Below, in pieces: positions 1 through 9,003 of a stretch of 64,000 nt of DNA. The notes below the pieces were generated by a model. It ran no database searches. It was given only the letters and a program-made list of their open reading frames with translations, and had not been told where the DNA came from. The DNA comes from Bacteroidota bacterium (GTDB taxonomy: Bacteria > Bacteroidota > Bacteroidia > B-17B0 > Aurantibacillaceae): positions 1 to 64,000 of the forward strand of contig JADJFB010000023.1 of NCBI GenBank assembly GCA_016708845.1, written 5' to 3'. The position numbers and the translations under genes are program-made. The first letter of the stretch is position 1; each line of letters starts with the position of its first letter.

Positions 1-360
1 GTTGCCGTAAATATTCCATCCACGTTGAGTTAGTCTTAAATCAGCAGGATAACCTCTCATTGTCGGTAATTTTTCCTTCTTCATTTCTGATAGAAGCTAC
101 AACGTCTTCTCCGACATTGGTTCCAAAAAATAACTCCCTTCAACACTAAATAACAAGTTGTGTTTTGTTTTCCATGTAAAACTACCACCTGCACTTAAAT
201 TAGGTCCAAAGCGTTTTTCTAAATCATATTTTGGTAGTTGTCCACTAAAGTGAATCCCCACCATTAAAATTCGAAAACTTGAATCCTTAACCGATTGCGC
301 CAGTGTTTGTAATTGCAAAGAAAAACAAAGGCAAAGAATGATGTAAATTTTATATCGCAT
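1..360 (-). CDS. Outer-membrane beta-barrel-like protein, partial, two frameshifts
   Basis: The N-terminus (start chosen at MRYKIYIILC) is a signal peptide ending near LAQ, followed by a short glycine/aromatic-rich stretch typical of Bacteroidota outer-membrane barrel proteins. The frame is lost at the A6 run at 125-130 (T6 on the coding strand). Reading one base on restores a sensible GTNVGEDVVASIRNEEGK. A second shift at the T5 run at 70-74 returns to the original frame, giving MRGYPADLRLTQRGW to the window edge. The two opposite indels compensate, which points to sequencing errors or to a recent pseudogene. The gene runs off the left edge. No precise function can be assigned. Confidence 0.6.
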
Positions 361-454
361 ATCTGATATCAATCGGGGAATTGATACTTCAAAAATAGAA
401 GATAAATTTTATAAAACCTATTTAAAATAAGGCATTCACCTCAAAAGCGAGAGC

Positions 455-484
455 AAAAAAAAGACCGAATAAATCGGTCTTTTT
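455..484 (-). terminator. Intrinsic terminator after sucD
   Basis: A 9-bp stem (AAAGACCGA at 460-468 with TCGGTCTTT at 474-482) is followed on the minus strand by a T run. It lies about 20 bases past the sucD stop codon. Confidence 0.85.
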
Positions 485-506
485 AAAATATATATTTTGC
501 TTTTAA

Positions 507-1391
507 TTAAGCATTAACTCCTTTTAAAACTGCAGCCATAGTAATACCAATAGCAGCAGGGCTATCCACTACGTGAATACCACACTCGCGCATAATTTCC
601 ATTTTAGCTTGTGCTGTATCATCATGTCCACCAACAATGGCACCTGCGTGACCCATTGTACGGCCTTTTGGAGCTGTTTGTCCTGCGATGAAACCAACAA
701 CTGGTTTTTTGTTTCCATTAGCTTTAATCCAACGAGCAGCATCTGCTTCGTAGCTTCCACCAATTTCACCAATCATAACGATAGCGTCAGTTTCAGGATC
801 GTTCATTAATAATTCAACCGCATCGCGAGTTGGTGTTCCAATAATTGGATCTCCACCAATACCAATAGCAGTACTAACTCCTAAACCAGCTTTAGCAACT
901 TGGTCAGCAGCTTCGTAAGTTAAAGTTCCTGATTTAGAAACGATACCGATACGTCCTTTTTTGAATACAAATCCTGGCATGATACCAACTTTTGCTTCGC
1001 CAGCTGTAATTACACCTGGACAGTTAGGCCCGATTAAACGACAAGCTTTTCCTTTTAAATATTCTTTAGTAGCAATCATGTCTTTCACAGGAATGCCTTC
1101 TGTAATACAAATAATAACTTTAATGCCTGCATCAGCAGATTCCATAATCGCATCAGCAGCAAAAGCAGCTGGTACAAAAATGATTGATACATCAGCACCT
1201 GCTGTATCAACAGCTTCTTTAACTGTATTAAATACTGGTCTGTCTAAGTGTTTAGTACCACCTTTTCCTGGAGTTACTCCACCTACTACGTTTGTACCAT
1301 ATTCAATCATTTGTGTAGCGTGAAAAGTTCCCTCTCCACCTGTAAAACCTTGAACTATAACTTTTGAATTTTTTCCGACTAAAACGCCCAT
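507..1391 (-). CDS. sucD: Succinyl-CoA synthetase alpha subunit
   Basis: This is the CoA-binding alpha subunit of succinate-CoA ligase (ADP- or GDP-forming), the substrate-level phosphorylation step of the TCA cycle in the cytoplasm. The 294 residues match the usual family length. The N-terminal CoA-binding Rossmann fold starts with VIVQGFTGGEGTFH. The ligase half carries GPNCPGVI, SKSGTLTYE and the active-site motif MGHAGAIVGG, in which His248 is the expected phosphohistidine. The ATG start is preceded by an A/T-rich leader. The beta subunit gene sucC is not adjacent here, so the two subunits are encoded apart. The family call is secure. Confidence 0.97.
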   Translation of the reverse strand: MGVLVGKNSKVIVQGFTGGEGTFHATQMIEYGTNVVGGVTPGKGGTKHLDRPVFNTVKEAVDTAGADVSIIFVPAAFAADAIMESADAGIKVIICITEGIPVKDMIATKEYLKGKACRLIGPNCPGVITAGEAKVGIMPGFVFKKGRIGIVSKSGTLTYEAADQVAKAGLGVSTAIGIGGDPIIGTPTRDAVELLMNDPETDAIVMIGEIGGSYEADAARWIKANGNKKPVVGFIAGQTAPKGRTMGHAGAIVGGHDDTAQAKMEIMRECGIHVVDSPAAIGITMAAVLKGVNA

Positions 1392-1586
1392 ATTATTTTA
1401 ATTTATTATTTAGATACTAGTTGTTGTGTTTTTAATTGATGCGCTAATTTAAACATAAATTCGTGTTTTTTGACAACATTTTATCATTTTATTATGCGAA
1501 AATAGTTTTTTGTGATTTTTGCGTCTAAAACGCACGCTATTGTGCGCTAGGCAAAGAAACTATAATAAAATTACTATATTAGCACT

Positions 1587-2987
1587 ATGGCAAACTATAC
1601 CTTAAATAATGATACAATTGCTGCATTAGCAACTCCACACGGACCAGGAGCTATTGCCGTTATTCGATTAAGTGGAGAAAAAGCGATTGCCATTGTTGAA
1701 AAGGTATTTTACACTAAATCTTTAAAGCATAAAGCACTTTCTAATAAAGCGAGTCATACCGCTCATTTTGGATTGATAGTTGAAAATGAGGTGATTATTG
1801 ACGAAGTTTTAGTGACAATTTTTAAAGCGCCAAATACTTATACGGGCGAGGAAATTGTAGAAATTTCTTGTCATGGCTCGATGTTTATACAACAGCAAAT
1901 TTTACAAGTATTATTTAAACATGGCGCTCGTCCGGCACAGGCTGGCGAATATACATTACGTGCTTTTTTAAATGGCAAATTGGATTTGAGTCAGGCGGAA
2001 GCCGTAGCCGATTTAATAGCTAGTAATTCGGCAACTTCTCATCAAGTAGCCATGCAGCATATGCGTGGTGGATTTAGTAGTAAAATTGCTGTATTGAGAG
2101 AGAACTTGTTAAACTTTGCTTCTTTAATAGAACTAGAATTAGATTTCAGTGAAGAGGATGTAGAGTTTGCTGATAGAACTGATTTGAAAAAATTAATCAA
2201 TACTATTTTATCCATAATCGAAAAACTGATTTCAAGTTTTGAAGTTGGTAATGTGATTAAGAACGGAATTCCAGTTGCTATTGTTGGTAAACCTAATGCA
2301 GGAAAATCTACTTTACTAAATGTATTGTTAGAAGACGATAGAGCCATTGTTAGTGAAATTGCAGGTACTACCAGAGATACCATTGAAGAAGAATTAATTA
2401 TTGATGGTGTGTTGTTTAGATTTATAGATACGGCAGGTATCAGAACCACGACCGATATTATTGAGCAAATAGGCGTAAACAAAGCCTTTGAAGTAATTAA
2501 GAAATCAGCCATAGTGATTTATTTATTTGATACGCATGAGCTGAGTAGGGGAGATTTAGAATTAGAAATGAATGTGGTGAAAGATCATATTGGTACTTCC
2601 CAATTATTAGTAGTAGGAAATAAAATTGATTTTGAAGTATTAGAGGATTTGAAAAAAGAGTTTGCCGATGTGCCAAACATTTTATTTATCTCAGCTAAAG
2701 AACATAGCAACATTAAACAACTCAAAGATACCTTAGTTGGTTTATTTGATACGCGTACGGTTAATACAACCGATACCATCGTCACCAACTCGCGCCACGT
2801 GAGTTCGTTAAATAATGCACAAGCCGCTTTAATAAAAGTAAACGAAGGGTTAAGTACTAATATACAAAGTGATTTCTTAGCCTTAGATATCCGTTATGCT
2901 TTAGAAGCTTTAGGTGAGATTACAGGGCAGGTGACGAATGATGATTTGTTGGGAAATATTTTCTCGAAGTTTTGTATCGGAAAATAA
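1587..2987 (+). CDS. mnmE: tRNA modification GTPase MnmE
   Basis: MnmE works with MnmG to install (carboxymethyl)aminomethyl groups at wobble uridine 34 of certain tRNAs. The 466-residue protein has the N-terminal tetrahydrofolate-binding domain (TIAALATPHGPGAIAVIRLSG), a helical domain, and an inserted GTPase domain with G1 GKPNAGKS (234-241), the G2 region TTRDT, G3 DTAG (281-284) and G4 NKID. It ends in the conserved FCIGK tail with the functional cysteine. It is complete and in frame. The next gene begins only 3 bases after its stop, so the two are probably cotranscribed. Confidence 0.97.
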   Translation: MANYTLNNDTIAALATPHGPGAIAVIRLSGEKAIAIVEKVFYTKSLKHKALSNKASHTAHFGLIVENEVIIDEVLVTIFKAPNTYTGEEIVEISCHGSMFIQQQILQVLFKHGARPAQAGEYTLRAFLNGKLDLSQAEAVADLIASNSATSHQVAMQHMRGGFSSKIAVLRENLLNFASLIELELDFSEEDVEFADRTDLKKLINTILSIIEKLISSFEVGNVIKNGIPVAIVGKPNAGKSTLLNVLLEDDRAIVSEIAGTTRDTIEEELIIDGVLFRFIDTAGIRTTTDIIEQIGVNKAFEVIKKSAIVIYLFDTHELSRGDLELEMNVVKDHIGTSQLLVVGNKIDFEVLEDLKKEFADVPNILFISAKEHSNIKQLKDTLVGLFDTRTVNTTDTIVTNSRHVSSLNNAQAALIKVNEGLSTNIQSDFLALDIRYALEALGEITGQVTNDDLLGNIFSKFCIGK

Positions 2988-2990
2988 ATC

Positions 2991-5213
2991 ATGAAGCAAT
3001 TATTGTATAGTATCTTCTTTAGTGTTGTGTTGTGCTCTTTTATAAGAGCGCAGTCAAGTGATTTCACAAACACGATACTGAAGCAAACAAGCATTGCTCA
3101 TCCAGAGAGATATATCCAATCAGCCGATTCTTTAAATTCAGCCAATGAAAATGAAGAGGCGCTTTTAATTTTAAATAAAGTACTGAGCAGTTCAAAAGTA
3201 GCCAGCAATAAGAATCTCCTTGCCAAGCTAAATATTGTGATGGCTAATTGCTATGATGATATTCAACAGTATCGAAAAGCCATTGTACATTATTTAATAG
3301 CGGAAGATTTATTAAAGAGCGCTTCCGATCCTAAATTGATGATTAGAAGTGATGTTGGTATTAGTGGTGTTTATTCGAGTATAGATAAAAATGATAGTTC
3401 TTTGCTTTTTTTAAAAAAGGCATTGCCAATTGCCGAAAAAGAACCTAAAAAGTATTTCAATTATTTAAAAACCATTTACAATAATTTAGGTTTGGTTTAT
3501 ATTGATAAGTATAACCATGCCGAAGCTTTAAATTATTTTTATAAAGCCATCGCTGTTTCCGAAAAAGAAAATGATAGAGACGGACTATCTAGTACATATA
3601 ATAATTTAGGTAATTTATATTCGGAGCTGTTAGACTTTCATAAAAGTTTAGGCTATTACCGAAAGAGTCATCAAATAAGACCTTCCGCTACCACCTATGG
3701 TAATTTAGGGATGATATTTGAAGATTTAGGAATGCATGATTCTGCTTTAATTTATACACGTAAATCGATTGCTATTGATACTAAGAATAATGACAAAGGT
3801 GGTTTAGCGGCTTCCTATACAGTGGTTGGTAATTTATTTAAAAAAACAAAAGAGAGCGATTCTGCTTTACATTATTACCAATTAAGTTCCGTGATGGCTG
3901 CCGAAGTAGAGGATGTCGAAGTAATTAGGAATAATAATTACAATATTGTAGAGTTATTAATCAATGCCGGAAAGTATAAAGAAGCTAAAGACATTGCCCT
4001 TAAAAATATTATATCCATCAAGCAAGGAGATAATTTAGGTTTTATTGCTGATGGCTACAGTCAGCTAAAAACTATTTTCCATCAGTTGGGTGATTTTAAA
4101 ACGGCTTATGATTATCAAGAACAAAACTATATCTATAGCGATAGTGCCGAACAAGAAAGTAAAGCGGTAGAATTACGAAAAATAGAATTAACTGCCGAAT
4201 ACAAAAAGAAAAGTTCTAATGATAGTTTAATACATGTGCAAGAAACAACCTTTAATAATTTGCAACATGCACAAGAAATAAATAAGCAGCGTGTTGTGTT
4301 ATTTAGTTTTATTGTGATTTTGTTGTTAGTAGCTATCTTTTCGGTACTGGTGTATAAACGCTACAAGGTGTCGATACAACAAAAGGAAATTATTAATTTG
4401 CAAAAAAATGAAATGTTCCAACAGAAATTGTTGGTAGAAGAAAAGCAGAAGGAGATTGTTGATTCTATTAACTATGCTAAGCGTATACAATATACACTAC
4501 TAGCTCACCAAGACTTTTTGAATACACATTTACCACAGCATTTTATTTTTTATAACCCAAAAGATATTGTGAGTGGCGATTTTTATTGGGCGACCTTCGC
4601 CAAGGGTTCTGCAGCCAATAATTACAGGGATTTGTTTTATTTAGCTATTTGCGATAGCACAGGCCATGGTGTGCCTGGAGCATTTATGAGCTTAATGAAT
4701 ATTGGTTTTTTAAGTGAAGCTATTAACGAAAAAAATATCACGGCTCCTAACGACGTATTTAATTATGTGCGTCAGCGCTTAATTGATAATTTAAATCAAG
4801 ACGGACAAAAAGATGGCTTTGATGGTGTATTACTTTGTTATGATCCAACTACCATGCAGTTAAGCTACGCTGCTGCCAATAATAAACCCGTGTTAATAAG
4901 AAATAATGCATTGCAAATTTTAACCGACGATCGAATGCCAGTGGGCAAGGGTGAGAGGGAGCAGGGCTTTAATTTGCATACGGTGCAATTGCAAGCAGGT
5001 GATTATTTGTATTTATATACCGATGGTTTTGCCGATCAGTTTGGCGGACCTAAGGGTAAGAAATTTAAATACAAATCCTTGAATCAATTTATTTTTGACC
5101 ATCATACATTAGATTTGGCGCATCAGCAACAACTTTTGCAAAACACCTTTCAGCAATGGAAAGGAGATTTAGATCAGGTAGATGATGTGTGTGTGATGGG
5201 GATAAAGTTTTAG
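2991..5213 (+). CDS. TPR-repeat sensor with C-terminal SpoIIE-type PP2C phosphatase
   Basis: A signal peptide (residues 1 to about 20, ending IRAQ) precedes an exported TPR array (about 30-390). One transmembrane helix follows (about 435-455, VVLFSFIVILLLVAIF), then a coiled-coil linker and a cytoplasmic SpoIIE/PP2C phosphatase domain (about 500-740) with GDFYWA, CDSTGHGVPGAFMS and YTDGFADQFGG. The architecture suggests a membrane sensor whose periplasmic TPRs control dephosphorylation of a cytoplasmic protein, for example an anti-anti-sigma factor; that target is inferred. A close paralogue lies at 24406-26442. The gene follows mnmE by 3 bases, and its 3' end faces the structured repeat island. 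Confidence 0.88.
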   Translation: MKQLLYSIFFSVVLCSFIRAQSSDFTNTILKQTSIAHPERYIQSADSLNSANENEEALLILNKVLSSSKVASNKNLLAKLNIVMANCYDDIQQYRKAIVHYLIAEDLLKSASDPKLMIRSDVGISGVYSSIDKNDSSLLFLKKALPIAEKEPKKYFNYLKTIYNNLGLVYIDKYNHAEALNYFYKAIAVSEKENDRDGLSSTYNNLGNLYSELLDFHKSLGYYRKSHQIRPSATTYGNLGMIFEDLGMHDSALIYTRKSIAIDTKNNDKGGLAASYTVVGNLFKKTKESDSALHYYQLSSVMAAEVEDVEVIRNNNYNIVELLINAGKYKEAKDIALKNIISIKQGDNLGFIADGYSQLKTIFHQLGDFKTAYDYQEQNYIYSDSAEQESKAVELRKIELTAEYKKKSSNDSLIHVQETTFNNLQHAQEINKQRVVLFSFIVILLLVAIFSVLVYKRYKVSIQQKEIINLQKNEMFQQKLLVEEKQKEIVDSINYAKRIQYTLLAHQDFLNTHLPQHFIFYNPKDIVSGDFYWATFAKGSAANNYRDLFYLAICDSTGHGVPGAFMSLMNIGFLSEAINEKNITAPNDVFNYVRQRLIDNLNQDGQKDGFDGVLLCYDPTTMQLSYAAANNKPVLIRNNALQILTDDRMPVGKGEREQGFNLHTVQLQAGDYLYLYTDGFADQFGGPKGKKFKYKSLNQFIFDHHTLDLAHQQQLLQNTFQQWKGDLDQVDDVCVMGIKF

Positions 5214-5338
5214 TGTTTTTTAATTATTAAAGTATTTTATCGCAAAATTTAAAGGCGGAATTCATACACATACGGAAATATAATTTTCTAATGTGGATGT
5301 AGATGCGAGTTAAACTACTATTAAGAGATTAAGGGCAT
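5214..5338. other. Intergenic flank of repeat island, no gene
   Basis: Non-coding A/T-rich DNA between two convergent genes. The stretch around 5275-5315 matches, in inverted orientation and imperfectly, a segment near 17220-17265, so it belongs to the same repeat family as the structured element that follows it. I see no ORF or RNA gene here. Confidence 0.5.
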
Positions 5339-5464
5339 ATTAAAATTTAGCGTATAAATCAAATAGTATTAAAAGCGGAGGCATGTGTGGAGATTGTTCG
5401 GGCTGTTCGCGAAGCGCTTCGAACAATCAGATTGATACTATGCAGATTTTAGCTAAATTTTAAT
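5339..5464 (+). repeat. Structured covarying repeat, copy 1
   Basis: Three nested helices can be drawn. P1 is ATTAAAATTTAGC (5339-5351) with GCTAAATTTTAAT (5452-5464). P2 is ATAGTATTA (5363-5371) with TTGATACTAT ending at 5441. P3 is GATTGTTCG (5392-5400) with CGAACAATC (5420-5428). P3 is capped by a 19-nt loop beginning GGCTGTTCGCGAAGCG. Copy 2 at 17285-17411 has the same layout and nearly the same loop but different stem sequences that still pair. The element lies between convergent genes, so it is not an ordinary 5'-UTR riboswitch. The strand is assigned arbitrarily, because both strands can fold. The function is unknown. Confidence 0.75.
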
Positions 5465-5580
5465 GAGCCTTGAACTCTTTGTTACTTTCTGTTTCAAGAC
5501 AGAAAGTAAGTACTAAATTTAACTAAGAAAAAAGTAACTAAAAATAACTAGGCGCTAAATTTTAATAGCCTATAACGCTA
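5465..5580. repeat. Hairpin module next to structured repeat (copy 1)
   Basis: The segment contains a 10-bp hairpin (TTACTTTCTG, 8-nt loop, CAGAAAGTAA) and then TACTAAATTTAACTAAGAAA. The same block occurs inverted at about 16805-16925, and a hairpin with changed but still complementary arms occurs at 17432-17458. A further copy of the outer-stem sequence of the structured repeat appears at 5554-5580. No coding sequence is present. Confidence 0.65.
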
Positions 5581-8091
5581 TTAAAATTTAGTACTTCTGC
5601 CTTTAGCAACAGCAGCTGCACTCCATGGATCATCCGGCCAGGCATGTTTTGGATAACGACGTTGCAATTCTTTTTTTACTTCGTGGTAAGTATTATTCCA
5701 AAAACTCTTTAGGTCGGTGGTGACTTGCACAGGCTTGTAGCCAGGTGATAATAAATGCAATACTGTTTTGATTGTTCCTTTATTAACGGTTGGCGTATCT
5801 GTCATACCAAACACTTCTTGTAAACGCACTGCAATGATAGGTTGCGAACCGTTAGCAAAGTATTCGATGCGAATTTTTGAACCACTTGGTACTTCTAATT
5901 TTGCAGGAGCCAATTGTTCTAATAATTGTTGTTGTTCCCAAGTTAACGAATGCAATAGTGCTTCATACACATCCAGACGTTTTAATTCCTCCACTTTGCG
6001 AATGTCTTTAACGTAAGGCCCAAGCCATTCTTTTGCGTTTTGTAGTAAATACGTGGTATTGCTTTGCGGCCATTGTTCATCTGGATGCCATGCGGCGAGG
6101 CTACCAATACGATTTTGGAGTTGTGTAAAATGATCGGTGAAATCTAATAAGCTTTCACCTTCTGTTTTAATGGCATTGCAAATAGCTTCTATGACTAATT
6201 CTGAATCAGGATTTTTAATTGGGCTCGACTTTAATACAATGCTTCCAATTTTTAATTCGGTGGAAGCAATGAGTCCGCCTTTGCGCGTATCCCAACTGAT
6301 GTTTTGTTTTTCTTTTACTAAATGAATTAGGTCTTTTGGATTGAGTGGCGCTGCCATAAATATTTTTCCTAGTCCATCTCGTAAATCCATATTGGCAACC
6401 GCTAACCATGCCTCGTGTGCTAAATCATCTTTATGCCCAGCGGCAGCAATTTTACCGTTAGCTAATTGAAACTGTGCATTGTTGCCAGGTTTCGCCGAAG
6501 CAATTCGCTCAGGGTAGGCGTAGGCTAATAGCAAACCTGTTTCATAAGCATCAATAATGCTATTGTCAATTTCTAAGTTCAATAATTTGCGATAGCTAGC
6601 GGCATTTTTTTCGATGCGTTTAAATTTATTAGTAAAGGCATTGTTGCTTCGCGCACGGCGTAAAGCTTCGATGCGTAGGTTTAAATCAATGCCACTATCT
6701 TTAGGTAAAGGATCGCGTTCTTCTAAAATGCCCGCAATGTCGCAACCTAAATTTTTCATCGCCCTAGTTTCAGCTAACAATAGCATGTGCGCAATGCGCG
6801 GGTGACAAGCCAGTTGATGTACTTGTTTTCCATGCTCGGTTATTTTTGTTTGTTCTAAAGCGCCAATTTGTTGTAAGGTATCGTAGGCTTGTTGTAAATT
6901 ATTTTTTGGAGGCAAGGTCAGCCAACACATGTTGTTAATGTCATCACTTCCCCATTTACTCAGTTCTAATACTAAGGAACACAAATCTGCTTCCATGATT
7001 TCTGGAATGCGATGTTCGGCCATACGTACATGAGTGGCTTTAGTCCATAGACGATAACACACACCAGCGCTTAAACGCCCTGCACGGCCTGCACGTTGGT
7101 CGGCAGCATCTTTTGAAATACGTAAGGTTTCTAATCGAGATAAACCTGATGCAGGATCAAAACGAGAACGACGACCGAAACCAGAATCTACCACGATGCT
7201 GATGCCTTCAATAGTCAAGGATGTTTCGGCAATAGAAGTCGCTAATACGATTTTTCGTTTGCCTTGTTTATTAGGCATAATAGCGGCATACTGTTCGTTG
7301 TGAGGTAACATGCCATAGAGCGGGTGAATATTAATACTTCGACTCCGCTCAGTATCCGAGTTCATGAATTGATTTTTTAAAATCTCTTCACATTTTCTAA
7401 TCTCTCCTTCGCCTGGCAAAAAGGCTAACACATCACCTTGATGTTCTTTTAAGGAACGTGCAATGGTTTGCGCTACCAACTCTGGTAATAAAAACTCATC
7501 GGCATCGTTGGTGTAAATTACATCTACTGGATATTGTCGGCCTTTACTTTCAATCACCGGTGCATTTAATAAACTTTGCAGCTGCGGTATATTCAACGTG
7601 GCCGACATAATCATAATTCTTAAATCAGGACGTAATACTTGTTGTGCTTCTCGGCATAATGCTAATGCTAAATCAGCTTGTAAATTGCGTTCGTGAAACT
7701 CATCAAAAATTACTAAACCAACTTGCTCTAAAGCATTGTCACTTTGTAACATGCGCGTTAGGATGCCCTCCGTTACCACTTCAATTTTTGTTTGTGCACT
7801 CACTCGGTTTTCAAAACGAATGCGATACCCAACAGTTTGCCCAACTTCTTCGCCCAACAACTCCGCCATGCGCATGGCAATGCTTCGCGCTGCTAAACGC
7901 CTTGGCTCTAGCATAATGATTTTTTTACCAGCTAAAAAGCTTTCTTCAAATAAACAGAGTGGGAGCAAGGTACTTTTACCAGCCCCTGGAGGTGCGCCAA
8001 TAATTACCGTGGTATGATCCTTTAGTTTTTGCTGAACGTCAGGGATAATTTCTGCAACAGGTAGTTGGGTATTTTTGTAATCAAAGGGCAT
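5581..8091 (-). CDS. hrpB: ATP-dependent helicase HrpB
   Basis: A DEAH-box helicase of the HrpB family; the natural substrate is not well known. The 836 residues match the family. Walker A is GAPPGAGKST (about 32-41), the box II motif is DEFHERN, SATLN is motif III, and the second RecA fold carries SIAETSLTIEGI and DQRAGRAGR. The C-terminus has the HrpB hallmark YPKHAWPDDPWSA. Residues about 243-254 contain SDTERSRS, encoded by a short palindromic repeat (7335-7358) that has inserted in frame between the two helicase folds. The frame is otherwise intact, so the insertion appears to be tolerated. Confidence 0.95.
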   Translation of the reverse strand: MPFDYKNTQLPVAEIIPDVQQKLKDHTTVIIGAPPGAGKSTLLPLCLFEESFLAGKKIIMLEPRRLAARSIAMRMAELLGEEVGQTVGYRIRFENRVSAQTKIEVVTEGILTRMLQSDNALEQVGLVIFDEFHERNLQADLALALCREAQQVLRPDLRIMIMSATLNIPQLQSLLNAPVIESKGRQYPVDVIYTNDADEFLLPELVAQTIARSLKEHQGDVLAFLPGEGEIRKCEEILKNQFMNSDTERSRSINIHPLYGMLPHNEQYAAIMPNKQGKRKIVLATSIAETSLTIEGISIVVDSGFGRRSRFDPASGLSRLETLRISKDAADQRAGRAGRLSAGVCYRLWTKATHVRMAEHRIPEIMEADLCSLVLELSKWGSDDINNMCWLTLPPKNNLQQAYDTLQQIGALEQTKITEHGKQVHQLACHPRIAHMLLLAETRAMKNLGCDIAGILEERDPLPKDSGIDLNLRIEALRRARSNNAFTNKFKRIEKNAASYRKLLNLEIDNSIIDAYETGLLLAYAYPERIASAKPGNNAQFQLANGKIAAAGHKDDLAHEAWLAVANMDLRDGLGKIFMAAPLNPKDLIHLVKEKQNISWDTRKGGLIASTELKIGSIVLKSSPIKNPDSELVIEAICNAIKTEGESLLDFTDHFTQLQNRIGSLAAWHPDEQWPQSNTTYLLQNAKEWLGPYVKDIRKVEELKRLDVYEALLHSLTWEQQQLLEQLAPAKLEVPSGSKIRIEYFANGSQPIIAVRLQEVFGMTDTPTVNKGTIKTVLHLLSPGYKPVQVTTDLKSFWNNTYHEVKKELQRRYPKHAWPDDPWSAAAVAKGRSTKF
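7335..7358. repeat. Short palindromic repeat inserted inside hrpB
   Basis: On the coding strand the unit reads CGGATACTGAGCGGAGTCGA, then AGTA. It resembles the dispersed CTGAG(N)nTCGAAG-type repeats I associate with Bacteroidota genomes. It encodes DTERSRS in hrpB, a peptide not expected in that family. Related units occur twice in topB and once between genes at about 32280. Confidence 0.7.
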
Positions 8092-8499
8092 CGAGTAAAG
8101 GTAAGGTTTTTTTAGAGTATTTGGGCGTGTCGGCGCAAGGGGCAGGCGCCGTCGGGCTGTCGCTTACACTCTATTACTCCACTGCGTTTCGTAATAGGAT
8201 TTTCGCTTGCATCCCTCACGCGTGTGTGTAAGTGTTTAGACCTCTCAGTGCAGTATGTGTTAGTGTAGACCCCCTCAGTTGTGCGGGGTTTGTGTTGGGG
8301 TGTGGACCCCTCAGTCATGCGGACAGCTCCCCTTAAAAGGGGAGCTGCTAGAACAGGAACAGCAGAACAGATCAGCTAGATGTAGTAGAATTTAATTTAT
8401 GTATTTATTTTTTAGCACACCCAGCTTTTAGCTTTCCTCCTTGGAGGTAGGTTGTTGGCTTGATGTTTATTTGTATTTATTTTTTAGCACACCCAGTTT
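8092..8499. repeat. Non-coding, GC-richer repeat segment (copy A)
   Basis: No gene is visible. The segment has repeated GGGGTGTGGACCCCTCAGT-type units, a perfect hairpin (CAGCTCCCCTT AA AAGGGGAGCTG, 8324-8347) and an internal duplication: a stretch of about 33 bases containing TTTTTTAGCACACCCAG occurs at about 8400 and again at about 8473. A second, shorter version of the whole segment is at 10236-10504. Base composition differs from the A/T-rich surroundings. Confidence 0.7.
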
Positions 8500-8895
8500 T
8501 TAGCTCCCCTCCTTTGGAGGAGGGGTGACCGCAGGTCGGGGAGGAGAAAAACTCCTACTTATTTCCTCCAAAACCCATTCTGTTTTATCAAACACTAATT
8601 TGTTTTCAAACCTGATGACTTTTATTCCAACTTCATTTAAAAACTGTGTTCTGATTTCATCTCTTTTTATACCTTCTTCTGTATAATGTCCTGCGCCATC
8701 TAATTCAATGGCTAATTTTTGTGTTGGACAATAAAAATCCAAAATATAATTACCTACACTATGTTGTCGTCTGAATTTATTGCCTCCAAGTTGTTTACCT
8801 TGCAATAGTTTCCAAAGGCTTGCTTCGGCAGGCGTTAAATTATTTCGTAAACGTTTACGATTACTTTTTAGATATTTTAAATTATTCAATTGCAT
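8500..8895 (-). CDS. DUF559 (Vsr-like) endonuclease-domain protein
   Basis: The 131-residue protein has the DUF559 core: LRNNLTPAEASLWKLL, FRRQHSVGNYILDFYCP, LAIELDGAGH and VIRFEN. The family shares the PD-(D/E)XK-like fold of very-short-patch-repair endonucleases and is usually of unknown role, often carried in mobile or repeat-rich DNA. The putative catalytic residues are D and E in ILDFYCPTQKLAIELDG. The last residues, SFSPPRPAVTPPPKEGS, are encoded by the start of the neighbouring repeat, so the C-terminus was probably replaced or extended by the repeat. A remnant of a second copy, with nearly all the coding region deleted, sits at about 10430-10540. Confidence 0.8.
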   Translation of the reverse strand: MQLNNLKYLKSNRKRLRNNLTPAEASLWKLLQGKQLGGNKFRRQHSVGNYILDFYCPTQKLAIELDGAGHYTEEGIKRDEIRTQFLNEVGIKVIRFENKLVFDKTEWVLEEISRSFSPPRPAVTPPPKEGS

Positions 8896-8970
8896 ATGAT
8901 AATGTACTCATGGCAAAATTAAATCATATATCAATTTATTTTAGCTACAATTTGTAGCATTTTAAAAATA

Positions 8971-9003
8971 AAAAATCCCCTCATTGCTGAAGGGATTTTT
9001 ATT
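8971..9003 (-). terminator. Intrinsic terminator after TPR gene
   Basis: The stem is AAAAATCCC (8971-8979) with GGGATTTTT (8992-9000), symmetrical enough to act on either strand. It overlaps the 3' end of the small TPR gene and lies upstream of the DUF559 gene. Confidence 0.75.

Noticed and set aside
8112..8318. 68-residue minus-strand ORF in the repeat segment
   Set aside because: It consists of the repeat units themselves; there is no ribosome-binding context and no homologous look.
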